A stretch of 64,000 bases of DNA, from the NCBI GenBank assembly GCA_030378035.1, contig JAUCGI010000007.1, positions 1-64,000 of the forward strand, written 5' to 3'. Below are positions 62,548-64,000 of the stretch, piece after piece. Under the pieces are notes generated by a model. That model was not told the origin of the DNA, searched no databases, and saw only the letters and a program-made list of their open reading frames with translations. Source of the DNA: Desulfobacterales bacterium HSG2 (GTDB lineage: Bacteria; Desulfobacterota; Desulfobacteria; Desulfobacterales; 4be13). A program made the translations under genes and the position numbers. Each line of letters begins with the position of its first letter. The first letter of the stretch is position 1.

Positions 62548-64000
62548 AAGCACGGTGACACACCCGTCATCATCCAAATCGTAGAACGGTTTATATCCCT
62601 CGTCGCCGTCGCAGATGTTCCAGAGAACGGAGACCGCTTCAATGTCCTCGTCGTCGATCTCGCCGTTTCCGTCGAAGTCATACGGACCTGCGGGGGATTC
62701 GTCCGCCTGGCTCACATCAATCCCGATCCCGTCGCCGGCGTCGTACACCGCCACATCGGTCACAAGCGTCTCATGCGCTCCGAGTGTGACGCTTCCGCTC
62801 TCTTCGGACAGAATGCCGTCCCTGCCCCGATGCTTCCGCACGGTGAGGAGGCCGTCCTCATCCTGCTCGCTTCGGATCACGAGGCGGTAGTCGCCTTCTT
62901 CGAGCGAGGGGAGGCTGACAAAACGGTATCCGTCGATGTCCGTGCCGAAGGTCGCTCCGGGGATGTGTCCGCCGATCTGGCCGATCATGCCTCCGTCGGG
63001 CGAGTATGCCAGAAGCTCCGCGTCAGTGTTGATGTCTGCGGAGAGCCACACCGTCTCCGGTCCGACGATTCCTGCGTCCAGGTGTTCCATGATGGTCTCA
63101 CCCAGCTCGGTCCCGCTTCTCCAGTCGAACCAGGTCCGGTCATCACGTTTCGCCCGGCTGCGTTTGCCTGTTCCTGTCAGATCGTCGATTGAGGGAACAT
63201 CGTCGATTGTCGCTCCGGTGATCTGGATGATCAGGTCGTTGTAGTCCCTGTCGCTGCTGTCCGCGCTCATATCCTCATAAGAGTATGCCATTCCCATGTC
63301 GCTGACATCGGCGATCTGGCCGAGGTACATGCCGTGGGCCGGATTCGTTGAGACCAGCGAGAAGAGCGGGCGGAGATACGGACTGGTCGTTCCCGGATTG
63401 TTCGCGAGGGCACCGAATGTGCCGCTCGGAACCAGGATGGTTGCGAACCAGTCGCCCGGTCTCATCTCAAAGCTCCTCACGCCCTTGTATTCCCCGCTGT
63501 TCCAGTCGGTCGGCTCGCCGAGGGAGCCGCTGAAGCGTGCGCCCTCGGTCGGGTCGGAGAGGACGATGTGGCCCTCCTCGCTGTCGGAGAGGACACGTCT
63601 GACGGATTCGGCGATGAACTCCTCGGAACCGGGTTCGGTGTCTTCCATGCCTTTGAGACTGAAGATGCCGAGTTCGCCTTTGTATGCGCCGCCGTCGTAG
63701 AGCCAGTCCACTTTGACGATGCCTTCCTCATCAGCGATATACACACCGCCGGTAAAAGGCGATTCAGGAGGGTCATCAGGTGTGCTGATCGGTTCGATAT
63801 CCAGCACGGCATAATCAAAGGCAACATAAGGCTCATTAGGGGCTTTGATCTTTATGGTTACTTCACCGTCTGTCATATCTTCCCATGCCACAGGAACATG
63901 GGCCCGCCAAATGTAACCGTCAAAACCACCGTTCCTGTTTCCTTTCAATTTTACTTCCTCACCCTCTACGACAGCCTTCATCGGATTTACACCATAATCT
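62509..64000 (-). CDS. secreted DUF4114 and dockerin-like protein, 5' end outside window
   Basis: The frame is open to the window edge (DYGVNP precedes the first visible Met at 63981), so the gene is probably cut. At least 496 residues are visible. A DUF4114-like domain carries GDWFATILVPSGTFGALANN and SSDRDYNDLIIQI. Another beta-rich segment (ETVWLSADINTDAELLAYSP, YRFVSLPSLEEGDYRLVIR) follows. The C-terminus has two Ca-binding loops, DFDGNGEIDDED and DLDDDGCVTVLD, of a type I dockerin pair. This suggests an extracellular protein attached to others by cohesin-dockerin or matrix contacts. Dockerin-like modules also end the rhodanese protein at 24097, though of a different type. Confidence 0.85.
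   Translation of the reverse strand, partial: DYGVNPMKAVVEGEEVKLKGNRNGGFDGYIWRAHVPVAWEDMTDGEVTIKIKAPNEPYVAFDYAVLDIEPISTPDDPPESPFTGGVYIADEEGIVKVDWLYDGGAYKGELGIFSLKGMEDTEPGSEEFIAESVRRVLSDSEEGHIVLSDPTEGARFSGSLGEPTDWNSGEYKGVRSFEMRPGDWFATILVPSGTFGALANNPGTTSPYLRPLFSLVSTNPAHGMYLGQIADVSDMGMAYSYEDMSADSSDRDYNDLIIQITGATIDDVPSIDDLTGTGKRSRAKRDDRTWFDWRSGTELGETIMEHLDAGIVGPETVWLSADINTDAELLAYSPDGGMIGQIGGHIPGATFGTDIDGYRFVSLPSLEEGDYRLVIRSEQDEDGLLTVRKHRGRDGILSEESGSVTLGAHETLVTDVAVYDAGDGIGIDVSQADESPAGPYDFDGNGEIDDEDIEAVSVLWNICDGDEGYKPFYDLDDDGCVTVLDIMSVVNSKSAP

Overview
The window looks like chromosomal DNA of a large-genome sulfate-reducing member of the Desulfobacterota, most like filamentous or multicellular Desulfobacteraceae such as Desulfonema. 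That placement is an inference. It rests on many large chemoreceptors, multihaem cytochromes, an HdrC-like iron-sulfur protein, a probable selenoprotein, dockerin-like modules, a giant thrombospondin-type-3 repeat protein, and intergenic space unusually full of short palindromic and insertion-like repeats. No rRNA or tRNA gene, complete insertion sequence, transposase or CRISPR array was seen.

Layout. 0.4-4.3 kb: monohaem cytochrome, DUF3373 outer-membrane porin and chemoreceptor, bounded on both sides by arrays of a 44-bp hairpin repeat. 5.1-8.2 kb: an ATPase with a C-terminal PD-(D/E)XK-like nuclease domain, and a HAD phosphatase-like/leucine-rich-repeat fusion. 9.2-16.5 kb: a secreted 2,445-residue protein with an inactive-looking papain domain, a PKD domain and about 52 calcium-binding-type repeats. 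16.5-17.3 kb: a cluster of miniature elements and a tandem duplication ending at a kinase start codon. 17.3-20.4 kb: PAS histidine kinase, sigma-54 response regulator, archaemetzincin-like protease. 20.8-21.7 kb: a GcvH-like protein. 23.2-25.4 kb: Rrf2 regulator, IscU scaffold and an HMA-rhodanese protein joined across an in-frame TGA that is followed by a SECIS-like hairpin. 27-30 kb: three PhnD-like binding proteins, the first broken. 30.5-50 kb: a chemotaxis-receptor island with five more receptors, a pair of SyrD/PvdE-type half ABC transporters, an NHL protein and a PstS-like binding protein. 51-55.5 kb: a nucleotidyltransferase-like gene with a 38-codon partner, then an octahaem lipoprotein, trihaem cytochrome and cytochrome b operon. 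55.7-61.8 kb: a two-CW/cNMP/protein kinase, P-type ATPase, DUF697 protein and HdrC-like protein. 62-64 kb: a MORN lipoprotein and a secreted DUF4114/dockerin protein cut by the window edge.

The best candidates for undescribed biology are: (1) the TGA-containing HMA-rhodanese-FN3-dockerin gene; (2) an ~140-bp miniature element family whose mobility is shown by 8-bp target duplications and an unoccupied copy of one insertion site in the same window; (3) a recurring repeat architecture in which arrays of 6-7-bp units face each other as inverted arms; and (4) recent recombination among chemoreceptors, including five near-identical HAMP-like units in one of them.
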